From Clavulina sp. PMI_390 (Eukaryota > Basidiomycota > Agaricomycetes > Cantharellales > Hydnaceae), in NCBI GenBank assembly GCA_015039315.1, contig WIDE01000017.1, forward strand, positions 400,181 through 464,180: a stretch of 64,000 nucleotides of DNA, given 5' to 3'. This document shows, piece by piece, positions 38,121 to 51,316 of the stretch (position 1 is the stretch's first letter; each line of letters opens with the position of its first letter). The position numbers and the translations under genes are program-made. Below the pieces are notes generated by a model. The model was not told where the DNA came from, searched no databases, and saw nothing but the letters and a program-made list of their open reading frames with translations.

Positions 38121-41100
38121 TCATTCACTCCCAACCAATGGCGCGGTCCAAACCTTAACTTTACCGTCGCATGTAGCACTTGCGAACATGAGCTGAGATT
38201 CACTAGCATGGTTCCATGCGATCTTGGTGATATCAGAACTTTGATCATGAACTTGCAGGGAGTGAAGAAACCGTGCGGATTCTCTGTCCCAGATAAAGAC
38301 TTTCGCGTCTAATAATGGGTAAGTTCAACCATTAGATAGCGGTGCTATGACGAGATTTGCCCACCTTTGCCTGCGCAAAGCACTAGTGAATCTTCCGTCC
38401 CAATAGTCAGAAAATGGGCCTGGTAACTAGAATCAGCAAAATCGACACTGGAGGGATGTTTGTAGGTCTGAGCGAGAAGGAGATGGGTCGTATGGTCTCG
38501 AAGCTTGTTGATTCGGAAGAGTTGGGGTGGCACCTATTGATGACCAAACATGAGAGGAATAAACCGTGGAAGTTGAGAGAAGCTGACCCCATGGACGTAG
38601 GTGATTAGTGCATAATTACCAGCAGCCGATATGGTGATATCATAAACCTCGTTGAACACTGGGACTTGCCTGCGGGAGACACGAGTTAGTCAATCGTTCT
38701 AGTCTACTGCTCGGTATCAGCTCACGACTCAATTGTTTTCGTTTTGAAGTTGTATGCTAGTGTAGTCCGTTAGAAAAGGAATACCACGTGCTTGGCGGAC
38801 AGAATCTTACCAATGATCCGCTTCTCGATGCGAGATTTAGATGGATGCAAGCCACGCGGAGAGACCTCCATTTTGATGATGCCCACAAGTCGCTCTCCGT
38901 CAGGAGCGATAACGAACTTGTCCAACTGAGGGACAATATCTACGTTCCATTCTACACTTCCGTCAAGGCCCTTGAAATGCCGCATAGCGAAAGGGGCATG
39001 TTAGTTCCCGGACAGCGATCTCTGCTGGTATTGTGTTGCTCACAAAGCACTGGATATTAGTCCCTTCCAGCAATAAGAATGATGTCCCATGGGGCATCCA
39101 GGCGATCGATGTGAAGTTTCCCGCTCGCTCAATGGTCTTCATGCAGACGCCACCCTGAGATAGCAACAAAAGTCAAGGTAGTTCTACGTATAGTCACACA
39201 AAAACATGCCTCTGTCGCCCAGATTTTTATACCTTGCGTCGTATTTGTGAGGAGGTACTTTCCGTTCGGAGACCAAGCCACTACATGCACTTAGTGTGAA
39301 TACGGTTGCACTACAGGAAAATCACCTGATGTTCACCTTGAGCCACGGACGCCACCTGGTGTGTCAACTTCCAACAAACTGTGAACTGTGGTTCCACCTT
39401 CCAAATTATTGTGTGGTCCATTGAACACGTAGCAACTTTGAACCCGAAGAGTCAGAACCGTTGACGAGATAGGGATTAATTGCCTCACAGAACCGGCCAT
39501 CTGGACTAAACTGCAGATCATAGACGGGCGCGTTATGTTCATTGAGGGTTTCCCGCGTCCGAAGCGACCTTAAGGACTGAGCAACAGACCCCAGCCGAGA
39601 GGGCTTCTTGGCTTGTTCGGGAGAGATATGACTTTCATCACTCCTGCGCGAAGCCGAGGGAGCTTCAAATATTTGGTTCTTATCCTCGTTCGCGGTAGAT
39701 ACTGAAATTGAAGCCTCGCCAACTGTCGGAAAGTCGAGGGGGCGGGGCATTGCTGTCAGAGTCTCTCGAGGCACTGGAGTTTGGGCCGATGTGGAGGCAA
39801 AATAGGCTGCGGTGCTTGTTATAACGATCTCAGAGTTTGGGGCCTCTCTATGGAGTGGGAGGGGATGCAACTCTGGCAGTGGGACTGAATGGGCGGCATG
39901 TTGTTGGGGAATCCCTCGTAAAGTAGAGTTGACCGCAAGCTGGCGTTGTGTTTGGGGTTGAACAATATGGTCTATAGTCCTGGGTTCCCGAGACATCAGA
40001 GGTAAAGTCGGTAGGGGGGAATTCATGGGCAAGTCTGACAAGGTTTGAACGTGGAGGGGGGACTGAGGAGATATTTGCTGCTCAGGTAATGCCCTATGCG
40101 AGGCACGTTCTTCTATCAGTGTTACGACATCAGCAGAGCTGTGGCCAGTCTCGAGTGATGATTCGGTAGTAGAGGCCCTTGAAAGAGGGTGTGAGAACCT
40201 GTGGAGGACCTGTCTGACTCTTTCATGCAGCCCGCGATAGCGATGAGCGATCCATCGGCCCACGTAGATAAACAGAACGGACTGGAGATGAGATAGTAGC
40301 CAGCTGAGTCCAGTTCTATGCACTATCAATTGAAATATGTCGTCCAGAATCTGGCCGAACCACTACAAAGGGTATATCTCAATGCTGAAACAGTAGTAGG
40401 CGAAGGGGACAGTACCTTAGTGCCTTCCGTTTTGGAGTATGCATAGCGTTCTCCGAGGAACCAGAACCCAACAGTAATCACGGCAAACGAGCTGATTGAG
40501 GTTACAATAGTGATCACAATAGGAATGAATGGTCGATTTTGGTATGTTGCAAATGTGAAGCAGACTAAGCCTGCGGAAAAGGCAATGACAGAAGTAATAA
40601 GGAAGACCAATGGGGTGCTGCCCATCCAGATTAGCACCCACCACGGCACATAGGCTTCTGGGCTACGGCATACTGCAGAGCGCCAATGAAAAGCTAGCTG
40701 GCCGTTGATAGCACTTGCTAAGCTGAATACCAGTGAGATTAACCAGAATAAAACAACGGCCTCCTCCAGACGGGTTTTGAAGTTTGGATAGCTAGACTAA
40801 CTTCAGGCTCGCGAATTTTCATAATAATATTCAGAACATACCTATACTGCAGGGTTGATGCAGTGACGGCAGAAAAGAATGTCGCTACCGTAGACAAACT
40901 TTGCAAGTAGTCTGCTTTCCGTTTCTGGGCAACATGAATTGCCGATACACCTAGCCCATGCCAGCGACCATCAATACGCAAGGGATACGTTCCATGTAAG
41001 CAATTTGCTTACCAGTATTGACAAACGTCGTGAGTGTCTGAGTTATAGACTCAATATGCTCTTCCATTTCAAGTGCCAAATCATGGACGTGGTACTTAAT

Positions 41101-42015
41101 AGAACGGCTCTGGAATTGATCTGCAATGCCCTGGATCAGAATCAGAAGGATGCCCCCATGAAAGAAAATACCTCGAAAGTCTTGCAGACAGGAAGCCCAG
41201 TAATTTAGATCCTTCTGGAAGGAGATAATAGGCGGATTGATTATCTCGTCATCATATTCCGGGATTTGGTTGAGGCATCCGAGAAAGCTGCTGAAGTCGT
41301 CCGCCAGTAGCTTGAGCTCTATGGGCATGGCTTCTGGGTCACTTGTGAACTCAATGATTGGTCGCAGTTCGTGCAATGCCGTCTTATGTTTGGCCTGCTT
41401 TAAGTATTTTGAGCGCCAAACTGGTTCCGCCATATCCACCGGGGTATCAAACAGCGTAGAAGCATTGAGCTGAAAGAGGTAGAGTATCTGTGCAAAACGC
41501 GCACGCAGCTGAAACGCAGAGGAGATGAGCCCGACACTAGATCCAAGCTGGCGGACGGCAACAATAAATCCCTGGAGCTCCTTATCTAAGCCCTTGACTC
41601 GTCTGTACAAAGAAGCCTGAGTATTGCATTGATGGTCAAGTAATGGGATAAGAACAGATACGTTTGGAAGCTCTTGATGTCAGAAATAGAGTCTTCATGG
41701 GTTCTATCGTCATACTCTAGCATAAAGAGTATTCATACCCCCCATGAAGAGATGAGCAGTGAGCAGATATGGACCGAGTTTATACGATGACGATCTTAGA
41801 TGCCAAACACGACACTCACGGCGGCTGTCCGAGTCGGGCCCGAGTTTTGACTCAAAGGCGAGATCGACCTCATCGTCTTTTCTACGTCTTCTGTCACGTA
41901 ATGCCACGAGATCATCAATGAGAGAAATTAGAGTATGCTGGCGGCGCTGCGCTTCGTCCACTGGCTCGGTATGAAGACAGTGGCAGCTCCACGAGGGCGA
42001 ACTTGATCTATCCAT
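38121..42015 (-). CDS. Membrane-anchored WD40 protein (WDR26/GID7-like propeller), copy 1
   Basis: First of three paralogues. ATG 42013-42015 (MDRSSSPSWSCHC), stop TGA 38121-38123. Order seen: N-terminal RRQHTLISLIDDLVALRDRR; a helical region (KGLDKELQGFIVAVRQLGSS, FQLRARFAQILYLFQLNA, DLNYWASCLQDFR); a hydrophobic segment SLSTVATFFSAVTASTLQY; membrane helices (FWLISLVFSLASAINSQLAF; LVFLITSVIAFSAGLVCFTF; VTIVTSISSFAVITVGFWFL, about 40450-40760); a Ser/Pro linker of about 250 residues; then RTRETLNEHNAPVYDLQFSP, the first WD40 blade (about 39500). Further blades run to IAWNHASESQLMFASATCDG and KVKVWTAPLVGSE. An N-terminal domain, membrane part and propeller with no NTPase between them is unusual. 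Function unknown. Blade order resembles WDR26/GID7 proteins. About 15 introns at positions shared with the other copies. Confidence 0.78.
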
Positions 42016-42675
42016 GAGCCAAGATCCAGCAAATAAGAGCCTACGCGCTAGTTAACCAGGTAGACAAGGGCCGTAAGGAACCCGTAGGCTGTGAGATATT
42101 AAGAGGAGATAAGGTGACTCTGACAGCCCTGGTAGAAATAAGTGCGATAAGGACTAGTATCGCTGGTTCTGAGACCGCAAGGGTTAGCTCTGAGAGATGG
42201 CCGTTCTATTTCTCGGACAGCAGCATATATATCAAAGAGCCATGAGGGATCCGTGAGGCATACAGGTAAACTCGAAGCCCGCACTGCCCACCGGCACACC
42301 CCCTCCGCCCCTATTTATTGCGCTTAGCTACAGATATGAAGGCCTGATGAGGGCAAGATATCTGTAATTAGAGCAATACTAGCCGCAGATACAAGGGAAT
42401 TTTATTCCGTTAACAATCGCCAGAAAACGTGAGAGTTCAGAACACGGGAGCCTCAGGTCAGCTTCGTGAAGTGATGAGAGAGTAGATGGACAAAGAATAC
42501 TTTATGTAAGCAAGACTCTGGAGAGTAGAGAGAATAAAGATAAAAAACAATACTGGGAGACGGACTAGAAAATGGATTACAGAAGACGTAAGAGAAGTGA
42601 ATAGTGGTTGTCAAAAGGATGACACTAATGAACGTCCCCATTTGGAGCCAATCGACGCGAGGCGAGGTCATGGAA
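42016..42675. other. Intergenic region upstream of WD40 copy 1
   Basis: About 660 bases between the copy 1 start and the RTA1-like stop, both minus strand. It should hold the copy 1 promoter. No gene or repeat recognised. Confidence 0.4.
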
Positions 42676-43826
42676 TTACTTTAGCTCCATGGCTTCCGCG
42701 TCCTCGCGGATCCTTTGCGAGTCAATATAATTACCAGGCCAGATGAGAATATAGATGGCAATGGCAATGAAGAGGGGGAGAGAATCGAGGGTGTATACAA
42801 CGATCTGATTGGTCGCCAGTGGTCCGAAGTAGCCCTGCGAGCCCTCAATGACACGATAGATGGAACGGATCTAGTCAAAAGGCATCTTTAATACTATTCC
42901 TTGGGAAGATAATAGTGAAAATGTCTTACAATTATACCCGCGGAGCTGATTGTAATAGCCAGAGCCAGAGTGCGCCAGTTCCCCATCTGGTCGTCGGTAT
43001 CGCGTGAGTTCGACCACACATCGGGGGCACGGGTTCGGACGCGGTAAAGGAAGAGGAGGAAAATGGCAGTGAAGAAGAGATAAGATGCGAGCTGGAGGCC
43101 AAGACCAATGATAAAGAGCTAGCAAAAGGTAGACGACTCAGGGCCATAGAATACAACAAGTAAAAAGGATAAACTGACATTAGAGCCCAAGTTCACAGAC
43201 TTTTGGGATTTTCCTGTGGAGATACCACCACCAGCGGCTTGGATAAGGAAGGTGGTGACATCGCTGCAAACGAATACCCTGGTGAGCACGTTGGCGCCGA
43301 CTAGGAGGTAGTGCGCTTGTTTGATTTGGCGAGCGAGGCGTGCAAGCATCATATAGTTGGCGGCGATGAACGCGCATGGTGACAGGACCACGAAGCTGAT
43401 AGTCCAGACATCATCGATGAGGATTACTAATCGGCCTCCAGCGAAGGTGGTTTGAGCACTTACGAGTTGGAAATGGCATAGAGGCCCACCGAGGAGCCAT
43501 TGTGTTTCAGGACGAAACGAAGTGCAACTCCAGCTGCGTAGACTGGCATGAAGAGCAGGCTGTTTGTAACGATGTTTCTGACATGAGGAAAGCGAGAATG
43601 ACTCACAACCGGCACCAATTATGATTGTGAGCATGTATCGCGCGCGCGAACGGCCTTGGAAAAGGAGCGCGATCATGATGAGAGACACCGACGCGTAAAG
43701 TGCGGTAACGATTGCTGTAACGGCCGGGTTGGGCACATATCCTAGCAGGTTATTTGGGTCTGCTATCGAATGACGACGAACAAGGCCCAGAGCGATGTCT
43801 GAGAGTGGCGAGTCGGATGAAAGCAT
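42676..43826 (-). CDS. RTA1-like seven-helix membrane protein
   Basis: Member of the fungal RTA1 (lipid-translocating-exporter-like) family, linked in yeast to resistance to toxic lipids and aminocholesterol. ATG 43824-43826 (MLSSDSPLSDIALG). After a luminal or extracellular N-terminus: GYVPNPAVTAIVTALYASVS (helix 1), YMLTIIIGAGLYAAGVALRF (spliced), CAFIAANYMMLARLARQIK, the typical RTA1 stretch APCAFIAANYxxLARL, then VFVCSDVTTFLIQAAGGGI, GLQLASYLFFTAIFLLFLYR, GNWRTLALAITISSAGIIIR with SIYRVIEGSQGYFG, and IVVYTLDSLPLFIAIAIYIL. It ends REDAEAMELK, stop at 42676-42678. Five or so introns. All seven helices are accounted for. It lies between WD40 copies 1 and 2; I infer no functional link. Confidence 0.88.
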
Positions 43827-45087
43827 GATGGTCGAAGGAAAAAATCAGGCAAGTGGTGAGAGGAGGGCTGCTGAGAAAATTTGGGGCTAGTCGTGGCCCT
43901 ACATCATTTTATAGTCGTATTGGGGCGCTTCAAAAGGAGCGAAAGGATCCTCGGCAGATATACGGGGGCTGTCCTCACCGAGGCGTGTTGGCGGGAGGGT
44001 GCTCGGAGGACCCGGAACTGTATTGTCGGAGCACCCGTGCGATCTCCAACAACGTCCGGGGACACCCCGCGGGCAGACATTTCTAGCCAAACTGGAGCCT
44101 TGCAATATCAAACGCCAAGCACCGCAGTGAATGCACAGCAATCCCAGCTCATTTCATGATCGAAGACCGCCATGCGGGCAGAGTCGCTAGAATAGGATCG
44201 ATACTCTCCACCGGCCCTATCGTTCTTCCTCGAGGGCTGCTGTGCGGGAAGGCCTGCGGCTGAGTCATTGTACACACATAGCGCAGCGTCCCAAGGTAAT
44301 TGTTCTTCCAAGAAGATCACTGCGAAGGTTGTCGTATTTTTGGGAGTATTGGCCTGACTTACGATTGCCACTAAGAACCTGGCGTCAGAGCCCTGATATC
44401 CCCTTTTAGCTCCCTGTTCAGCATGGATACGTTGGCTGAAACACCGAATAAATATTCACGGCTATAGATGAGCTAAAATGACTGTAGATGGCCGACTGGT
44501 TGTTGTGGACCCAAGGGGCTCGTGAGTCTAGTCATGTGACTGAGAGCGTGGCCATCATGAGTTTGGCGTTTGGCCTAAACCTCGATTGCATTGCACCATT
44601 GAACAAAACTCCCTGCTATACTTTGTTTCTTCGCCGGACCGTCAGCTCCGCCCCATCTGATACTTGCTCTCACATGGCTCAGACTAGATCTCTGCATCAC
44701 CAGCTCACTATCACCAGGTTCTATGCTTTTGAGTAACGCCGTGACACCCTGCGACCCCGCGATGAAGTTGGGTTTTTCTACTAGCAACTCAAAACCACTC
44801 TATCCAAACACCATTCAGATTTGTCTCGGCCTTATTTTGTTCACCTCGTGCAACCCTCATGGCTCTTATATGAATCCATTGGAGTCCCAGCCCCTGAGGA
44901 TGCGATCCCTCCTGATAACAAGACCCTCCATCCGCTATCGGTGAGGCTGAAATAATTGCCTTAGTTTTCTCCTACTAGTGTTGGACTAACCTGGTGCTCT
45001 TTTATATCTTTGCCAGCTCTCATTCGCTCTTAGTCGCTTTCTACACCTAGTCCACCAGTATACACCGTGGTAGCGCCTTCTTGCTCT
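43827..45087. other. Spacer between divergent RTA1-like gene and WD40 copy 2
   Basis: 1.26 kb holding both promoters. Open frames on either strand are short and have no recognisable content. Confidence 0.45.
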
Positions 45088-48000
45088 ATGGACAGCCCAA
45101 ACTCCCCTTCGGATGATGACCAGGACATTCCCACCAAGTCAATGCATGGCACTCGATCTCGCCAGGACATTCTACTTTCGCTTATCGATGAGCTTGTTGT
45201 ACTACGCAACAAAGACGCCAGAAAGGCTGATAGAGCAGATATTACGTTCGTTGACGAAGAACGCGAAGACCGTGCGTCTCACAAACCAGATTCTCCCGTT
45301 CTTATTATACATCAACCTCAAATTTCCCATATACAACTTGCAATCGATTTTACGGGATAAATACGCGTCATTTTGCTCCAGAATCCGACAGTGGCCAGGA
45401 GGAAGGCGCTGCCAATTTTAAGCGTTTCCAGTCGTACGTATCCTTGTACCGTCTCCTCAACATCTCCGTAACATCTTTAGCCCAGGCGAATCAAGGGCCT
45501 CGACAAGGAACTCCAAAACTTCATTGCTACCGTCCGCCAGCTTGGCTCCAGTGTTGGCCTCATATCCTCTGCATTCCAACTGCGTGCACGCCTCGCCCAA
45601 ATAACCCACCTCTTTCAAATGAATGCTGCCGATCTGTTTGACGTATCAAGAGACGACGTGGAGCCAGTTTGGCGCCCACAGTCTCAAAAGCGAGCAAAGA
45701 ATAGAGCAATATCGCAGAAATTGCGACCAATTCTAGAAATTAAGAGCGACCCAGAAGCCATGCCCTTTGAGCTCCAGCTGTTAGCGGACGACCTGAACAC
45801 CTTACTTAAATGCCTCAATGAGATCCCCGAATACGACGATGAGACACTGAATTCGTCCGTTATTTCATTCCAAAATGATCTCATATATTGGGCTTCCTGT
45901 TTACGAGACTTTCGAGGTAGGTTTCATGTCCCAGTCCACCATTATATGACTGACTGCGTGTGCGATAGGTCAATTTCTGTGGCCATCTGTCGAGCACCAT
46001 GTGCATGAGCTGGCGCTTGAGATGGAAGAGCATATTGAAAGTGTTACTCAGGCATTGAACACATTTGCGAATACTGGTAAATAATTGGCTCCCTCACATA
46101 TTACTGAGAAGCTGCTAAGCATCATTATGGATTAGGTGTACCGATTATCCGTGTCGCCCAGAAACAAAAGGCGGACCATCTGCAGAGTTTGTCAGCGGTC
46201 GCGACATTCTTCTCTGCTGTCACCGCATCGACATTACAGTATAGGTGGGCCGTGCGAAATGGTTACATGGATTGCAGCACTGAAGATCAGTCAAGCTATT
46301 CAAACTTCGAAACTCGTGTGGAGTAAGCCGTAGTTTTGTTCTGGTTAATCTCACTCGTCTTCAGCCTGGCATGCGCCATCAACAGTCAACTGGCTTTTCA
46401 CTGGCGCTCTGCTGCATATCGCAGCCCAGACGTATATATGCCATGGTGGGTATTCATCTGGATCACTGGCACACCATTACTCTTCCTCGTCATCTCTGTT
46501 TTTGCCTTCTCCGCGGGCTTGGTCTGCTTCACTTTTGCTACATACCAGAATCGACCATTTATCCCAAATGTGGTTACTGGTGTAACCTCAATAAGCCTGA
46601 TGGCTATGATTATTCCTGGGTTGTGGCTGGTTGGAGAGCGATATGTGTTTTCTAAAACAAAGGGCGCTAAGGTACGATAGCACTCAATCATTGCTAGTAC
46701 ACTTTTGGAACTGCGCTTCTGTATCACCCTTAGTGGCTGGCACAAATGCTTGATGAGGGAATCGAACTGTTAGCACGCAGATCCGGCCTTGCCTGGCTAG
46801 TCACCCACTTTCCATCAACCCCTTTTGTTCGGATCGCTCAGTGGATCGCTCGTCACTATCGTCAGCTGCAGGGGAGAGTGCGACGAAGCTTCTACGCTGC
46901 CAGCCTAACCCTCACGGAGACTTCTCCTCTCGATTCATCGCTTGAGAGCGGCCACGGCCCTGGCCCAGCGATGGGTATGGCAGAGGATCGTGCCTTCCAA
47001 ACGGCCTCCTCTGAGCCAATCTCTCCGGTCTCTCCCATCGCTCTTGCTCCTATGCCTAGCACGTCGAGCCCCATGATACGCGCCCCGCTCTCGACGTTCT
47101 CCCCTGCTAACCCAACGATCCAGGAGCGCGGCTCGGTGGCCCATCTTGTACAAACTCATTCTCAATGGCGTTCAGGAAGCTACTCTAGTTTGCCCGGCAC
47201 GCCCCAAGGACCTCTTGCCCAATCCAACGCTTTGCAAACTTCGTCAGCGCCTCAGGAAACTCCTACAGCAATGTCTCACCCTGTTGACGTCCCGACAGCC
47301 AGCGGAACTTCAAATTTGGTACTTGCTGTGAGTAGGAGTGGGAGGGGAATACTTGGTGGCGTGCCTCCTGTACTACACCAAAGTGATGAAGGCGAGGATA
47401 GCTCTGGACAGCGACCGGGGAAACACTCTCGATGGTTTTCTATTGTTCCGTCTTTGCGGTCTCTGCAGACGCGGGAGACCCTTAATGAGCACACTGCACT
47501 CGTCCGCGACTTACAGTTCAGTCCTGACGGCCAGTTTTGTGAGTCTATTGGTACCTGTATCCCTTAGCATGGTTTGACTCTACATTTTCCTTCGAAGTTG
47601 CTACGGGCTCGTGGGATCGGACCGCGATCATCTGGAAAGTCGGGCCACCGTTCACATTGCATCGGAAGTTGGCGCATGCAATGGGTTTCGTGGGTCAAGG
47701 TGCGTGCCTTGAGGTGTTTGTGTATGGCAGCGTTGCTAAACCTTTGCGCATACAGTCGCTTGGTCGCCGAACGGAAAGTACCTCCTTACGAAGATGACGC
47801 GAGGGATCAAGGTGTGGGCAACGGAGGTATGCTCCTCTTTATCTGTGTTGGCACCTATTCTTACCTTTATATGGTAGACTGGCGTCTGCATGAACACCAT
47901 TGAGCGGGCAGTGGGTGTCAATGCAGTCACATGGATGCCTCACAGCATGTCCTTCCTATCAGTGGAGGGAAGCAACATCCACTGTCTCGTATGCACAGTA

Positions 48001-48916
48001 TTGCCTAGCAAGACTCCTGATCGCTGATTGGTCGTATATCATTTTTGTGCATCTTGAAGGGCATTAATGGGAGCATGGAATGGAGCGTAGATCTAGGCTT
48101 CCTTCGTCTACACGACGTTGTTGTTGTTCCAGACGGCGAACGGCTTCTTGGCGTTGCAACGATGGAGGCCTCACATGGCCTGCGTCCCTCTAAGTCTCGA
48201 AACGAGAAGCGGATAATAGGCAAGGCTTCCGCCGAGCGCGAATTAATAATCTCTCTAACTCATTCGCTCAAGTGTATAACTTTAACTCGCAAGAGACCGA
48301 AAAGTGAGTTTACATGTTGCCGGCTAAGCTTTCCTAGCAACTGATCCTTTTCTCCTGCAGTCAAATTCCACTCTTCAATGAAATTCGCAACATCACTCTA
48401 TCGGCCTCTGGCAAATTTGCGTTAGTTAGCTATGAGTACAGCGTCAGTTTTTCACAACCCGATTGCGAAATCATTTTCTTAGGCTGATCCATTGATAGGC
48501 ACTACCTCAACTGTATCGTATCGAAAAACTTCGAGACCATTCGGCCCGACTCATCCTCGACCATGCCTACAAACCTCCCACTAACGTCGAGTTTGCTGGT
48601 CCTGGTTGCATAGGCCTTCTCCCTGGCAGTGGGACGGAGGATTCGCTTGTTCTGTCTGCAGGGAAGAGTACGTATATCTTTTTTCAGCTTTCTTACTGGG
48701 TCGTTATCTCAAAGCCTCTCGTAATTAGGCGGAGATGTCTTCATCTGGGACATGGCCTCAGCAGAATTACTCCATTCGTTAAGAGCTTATGATCAAGGTT
48801 CCAGTCTTACTGGGGTCGCTTGGAACAACGCTAGCGAAGGGCAACTCATGTTTGCAAGTGCTGCGCACGACGGCACTGTCAAAATTTGGACTGCCCCATG
48901 GGCTTTGGACGATTGA
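45088..48916 (+). CDS. Membrane-anchored WD40 protein (WDR26/GID7-like propeller), copy 2
   Basis: Second paralogue. ATG 45088-45090 (MDSPNSPSDDDQD), stop TGA 48914-48916 after KIWTAPWALDD. N-terminal SRQDILLSLIDELVVLRNKD matches the other copies. Then KGLDKELQNFIATVRQLGSS, FQLRARLAQITHLFQMNAAD, and DPEAMPFELQLLADDLNTLL (about 45750-45815). Membrane part: LSAVATFFSAVTASTLQY, FWLISLVFSLACAINSQLAF (about 46340-46400), LLFLVISVFAFSAGLVCFTF, SISLMAMIIPGLWLVGERYV. A Ser/Pro linker (about 46800-47440) leads to RETLNEHTALVRDLQFSPDG, then blades with ATGSWDRTAIIWKVG, VAWSPNGKYLLTKMTRGIKV, SLRAYDQGSSLTGVAWNNAS and FASAAHDGTVKIW. Every splice I tested kept frame, so the gene looks intact. It is closer to copy 3 than to copy 1. 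Confidence 0.8.
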
Positions 48917-51316
48917 AGGTTATAGATTCTGGGCGTCGAGTTCGCAAGTCCAGAATTCAGCTCCGCTCAAATACCTCACTGCCCAATCCGCTGGGGCACG
49001 GAACTTCCTAGTTCATTGTGTATAAAATAATACAGAACTCTCCATTAGATTCCTAAACCCCAAAGCAGCAGGTCCTGACACCTCGCCTCAGACTATTGCG
49101 AGATCGTAGCAGGAATGCCATTTAGTGGCCCATCCTTTTGAGGGACAGCGTGGAAGCTGAGAGATGCAATAAGTGCGTTTATTACCTGATGCACTCTTGG
49201 ATCGAATCAACGAGGCGGGGACCCTGTGAGGAATTTTGATCACGTGACCGACAACACCCAACCATTTTGTTGCGACTTCAATGGCTGTAAGCAAACCTTC
49301 TATTCCTCGTCGCCTAGTAGTGCTTACAATACACCCTATAGTCTGGATACGGATACGACGGTGGTGGGTTTGATACTTATTGATTGGTTCAAGCGTTCTG
49401 GTGCTCAAGAAATTGTGACGACTCAGGTCGCTCTCGGTGCTTCTCTCAGTGGCAAGAGTTCTCCAAAGTGAGTTTCTAACTTGTGCATTTGCTTAGCTGA
49501 ACGAAATGACTGATAAACTCTGGTTGTTCTGATGTCATGTCAGTGTTTCTCTAACGCCGACCACCCCAAACAATGTATACTCCAGTCTGAGGACTACCTC
49601 GAGTGCCTCCACCATGGAAAGGAGGTATGTCTTACTATCTATATCGGTCTTGTTCAAGTGCTCTGACCCCTGGTGCCACGTTTTAGTTATCGCGAGCAAA
49701 GACCGTGAAGACCCACTTTGTTCAGAAGCAGCTTCACGAGGGCAAGGAGGGGAGAAAAGTAGCTGAAGTACTGTCAGAAGGTGTCATAGTAGGCGTAGGG
49801 CTGATAGGAGGGGATCCGTCGAAATAGCATCTTTCGTGAGTCTCGCCTGATTGTCTCTGGCACGGAAGGAAACTCCTGGCTTTGTTCTAATGTCTCCTGC
49901 GTGAAACTCTCTCATATCTGTAGACATAATTGTTCCCCACTCATCTCAATGCTATTTCCTCTTTCGCTCCTTAATTTTCTACTCCCCTTGTCCTGGAGTT
50001 CTCTCACCAGATAGCGCGCTTGATAGCCTGGCACCAGCACGTCACCCCACCACCTTGCTGCATAGACCTTCGGGGAGCTTGGCCGGGAACAAGTGGCTAA
50101 ATCAGCGCTCCTTTGGCAAGGATTGCTTGTCATTGATCCTTCGAGCTCAACTGGCTGGCCCGGTTTGAGTAAGGGTCTCATCCGCTGTCGCTGGCCTATC
50201 CAGTCCCTGGTCGCCTCTGAGTATAAAGTACCAACAGATCGATCAAGAGCTAGCGCATTAAGACTGCCAATCATAGAGATTCACCTGCCCGATAGAAACC
50301 CCTTCAGAAGCTCACCAAGCACCCATCTGCCTGCTGGCAGCATGTCATGTGTACATGCATCCGGCCAGAAGACGTGGGAGTAAGACCGAAGCAGGGTTCG
50401 ACAATGACGGCCTGACGCTAGGATGAATACGATCACCCCGGACAGCGGCGAGGATTGGGCTACCATGCATAGACTGACTCCCATGTTGACACCATCTCGT
50501 CAGCTTGACAACAGGATAGGGTGCTGCAGAGCGCATACAGTGTCAGCATACAAGTGCAAGGTATTCTCCATCGTCTCACACCTCGACTGATCGCTATCTG
50601 GGCGGTCTAGGCCTCTGGGGGTGGGCAGACCGACTAGCTCGTAGCTCCATCGTTGGATTCTCCTAAGGAGCACTGCAGCATAACCGAACAGGCACGGGTA
50701 GACCGGTCGGCAAGCCTATGTAAAGGTAGGGACGAACTCGTGATGATTTTCTGTATTTTCTGAGCTATTTATACGACGACCCAGGGCACAGTATTAATAT
50801 TAGTCTATTATCCTTGATATATGTGTGCTAGGACGGTCAGAATCTAGAAGTCCAGGAAATAGCCCAAGAATGGATGATCTGCGCATCTAGGACATATGCT
50901 GCTTATTTGCGAGCTGTCTGTTGTTTGCCTCGTGGCCTTGGCCGGGCGTGTGGTTCCTTGTATTCAGTTACCCTGTGGCCGCACAAAAAGTCGACAGAAA
51001 TGTGATGTTCTTTACCCAGCAGCTCAGCAGCTGGAAAGGGTTTAAGGCAACCCAGCTCAGCGATTTTCTGTCTCTCTTTCTCCCCTCCATCACCTCCTTT
51101 TCATGTCGTTTAGAGTAATAGATGGCTATTGTGAGCTTGCAATTGTGTTGGGATCGCCAAAGGTGGAACTAATTGCCTTTTCTTTCCCGCGCTGCCCGTG
51201 TGCGTTGCGTCTCTCCAGCGTCTACCCGAGCTCGAGTCCTGAGCTCAAGCAATCCTAACCGCCTCTCTACGCCCAACCCACCGTCGCGTGGGCCATCACC
51301 GGCTGGATCTGGCCTA
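48917..51316. other. 2.4-kb gene-poor spacer between WD40 copies 2 and 3
   Basis: No frame with recognisable domain content or a consistent splice chain. A stretch at 49,220-49,810 has several coding-like pieces (FCCDFNGCKQTFYSSSPSS and a following exon-like segment) with GT/AG sites, but no family and no clear start or stop. The right end (about 51,000-51,120) is pyrimidine-rich and probably the copy 3 promoter. Confidence 0.4.

Noticed and set aside
49226..49471. Possible C2H2 zinc finger (FCCDFNGCKQTF)
   Set aside because: The paired His residues needed for the finger are missing.
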